From NCBI GenBank assembly GCA_002344065.1, contig DDTK01000013.1, positions 106,813 to 170,812 of the forward strand: a stretch of DNA of 64,000 nucleotides, written 5' to 3'. The stretch comes from Flammeovirgaceae bacterium UBA2366. Its GTDB lineage: Bacteria > Bacteroidota > Bacteroidia > Cytophagales > Cyclobacteriaceae. The notes below the pieces were generated by a model. The model saw only the letters and a program-made list of their open reading frames with translations. It searched no databases and was not told the origin of the DNA. The position numbers and the translations under genes were made by a program. This document shows, in pieces, positions 63,346 to 64,000 of the stretch (positions are counted from its first letter, which is position 1; each line of letters opens with the position of its first letter).

Positions 63346-63879
63346 TCACTTCACTTTTTGAAAGCTTTGTTCTTTGAAGTAACCCTTTTTGATGAGCTGA
63401 ATAAGTTTTTTCGGTGAGGGATCAATCAGGTAAAAAGTTTTTCCCTCAACTTCAGTTTCTACAATAGTAATATCTTGTGAAAGCTGATCCCTGAATTTTT
63501 TTCCCTCGTGTTCATCCGAGACTTCAGGCATAGACAAATAAAGCAGATCGCCATTTTTTTGTTGCTTTACTACACGCAAGTACCATGAAAAATCATTTCG
63601 CATGTTAATGAAGTAATAGCCTTTGTAGTACTTCATCACCAGGCTGTCGCCAAGGATTGCAAGTTCATCTTTGCCAAGTCTGTAGCCGGTTGCCAAAACC
63701 ACTAATGTGTCAGTCAACTCGCCCTCCTCGGCAATCAGGTAGCGCCCCTGAAGTTTTCCGGGCACTTGCGTAAGACTTTTGATACCTTTCGGTTGGGGCT
63801 CCTTGTATGAAATTTCTGAACAGGAAGCCAGGTACAGGATACAAAGCGCTAAGCAAATTCCAGAAACAAGATATTTCAT
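63346..63879 (-). CDS. Predicted lipoprotein of unknown function
   Basis: 177 residues from the ATG at 63879 (MKYLVSGICLALCILYLASC, lipobox ending at about residue 20). Mature part is a beta-rich fold (GYYFINMRNDFSWYLRVVKQ, DITIVETEVEGKTFYLID). No recognised family. The 14-residue longer frame lacks a signal at its start. Convergent with the gene at 62866, 3 bases apart. Confidence 0.72.
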   Translation of the reverse strand: MKYLVSGICLALCILYLASCSEISYKEPQPKGIKSLTQVPGKLQGRYLIAEEGELTDTLVVLATGYRLGKDELAILGDSLVMKYYKGYYFINMRNDFSWYLRVVKQQKNGDLLYLSMPEVSDEHEGKKFRDQLSQDITIVETEVEGKTFYLIDPSPKKLIQLIKKGYFKEQSFQKVK

Positions 63880-64000
63880 AAACGGAAGATAGGGATAATG
63901 CCTGCATTTCGAAAGAAACACAGAATCAATATAGAACTCATCTCAAAAATACCAATGAAGCGCAGTTATACCGGCCTTGAGCCTGCCTACCGGCCTTTAG

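Noticed and set aside
63955..64000. A possible short open frame running off the window (begins MKRSYTGLEP)
   Set aside because: Only 15 codons are visible, with no promoter box, ribosome site or recognisable family; too weak to call.
1..64000. A new defence or multi-gene system
   Set aside because: The lone SNF2 helicase and the toxin-antitoxin pair have no partner genes of known defence systems, and no array, reverse transcriptase or effector cluster is present.

Overview
The window is ordinary chromosomal DNA of a Bacteroidota bacterium, most likely from the order Cytophagales (inference). The evidence is the repeated promoter box TAnnTTTG ahead of genes on both strands, few Shine-Dalgarno sequences, a secreted protein with a type IX secretion C-terminal signal, and marker families of this phylum (DUF4783, DUF6089, DUF3857). 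The cluster nadK / DUF6089 / uppS / bamA / ompH / ompH is also typical. Genes are tightly packed, no gap exceeds about 170 bases, and I see no tRNA, rRNA, CRISPR array, transposon or prophage.

Layout. 1-5.1 kb (minus): the start of a TerC-like membrane protein cut by the window edge, then an operon read gpmI, lipoprotein, ABC exporter (broken by a one-base frameshift), Fur-type regulator. 5.2-9.8 kb (plus): DUF4783, nadC, YcxB-like, recX, YHS, DinB-like and ATP-grasp genes, ending at a strong bidirectional terminator. 9.8-19.7 kb (minus): envelope biogenesis (two OmpH/Skp chaperones, bamA, uppS, two DUF6089 beta-barrel proteins) followed upstream by nadK, a CBS protein, a hydrolase, cvpA-like and yqeY. 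19.8-25.4 kb (plus): pdxJ, two TPM proteins, glyA, a VapBC-type toxin-antitoxin pair wedged against tatC, and rpiB. 25.4-33.4 kb: a large membrane protein, rbfA, a LolE/FtsX-type permease, an SNF2 helicase, an LpxL-like acyltransferase and an SDR. 33.4-44.7 kb: an unknown secreted protein, two tandem DUF3857 proteins, radA, a UPF0316 protein, the T9SS cargo, a PLP enzyme, a radical SAM protein and lysA. 44.8-54.8 kb: hydrolase, methyltransferase, metK, hpf, xerC, rpsU, acyl-CoA dehydrogenase, the nucleotide-sugar genes ugd-rfbB-rfbA, and an M28 enzyme. 54.9-59.5 kb: the rimP-nusA-infB operon behind a terminator-like leader hairpin. 59.5-64 kb: NTF2-like, DUF2059, lemA, prfA and three unknown lipoproteins.

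How it fits together: most genes are housekeeping (translation, cofactors, envelope assembly, repair). I did not find a clearly new multi-gene system. The points most worth a second look are a terminator-like attenuator ahead of rimP-nusA-infB, a long hairpin abutting the SNF2 start codon, four genes whose promoter box sits so close to the start that the mRNA should be leaderless, a toxin-antitoxin pair whose stop overlaps tatC, an active and an inactivated transglutaminase side by side, and the frameshifted exporter.
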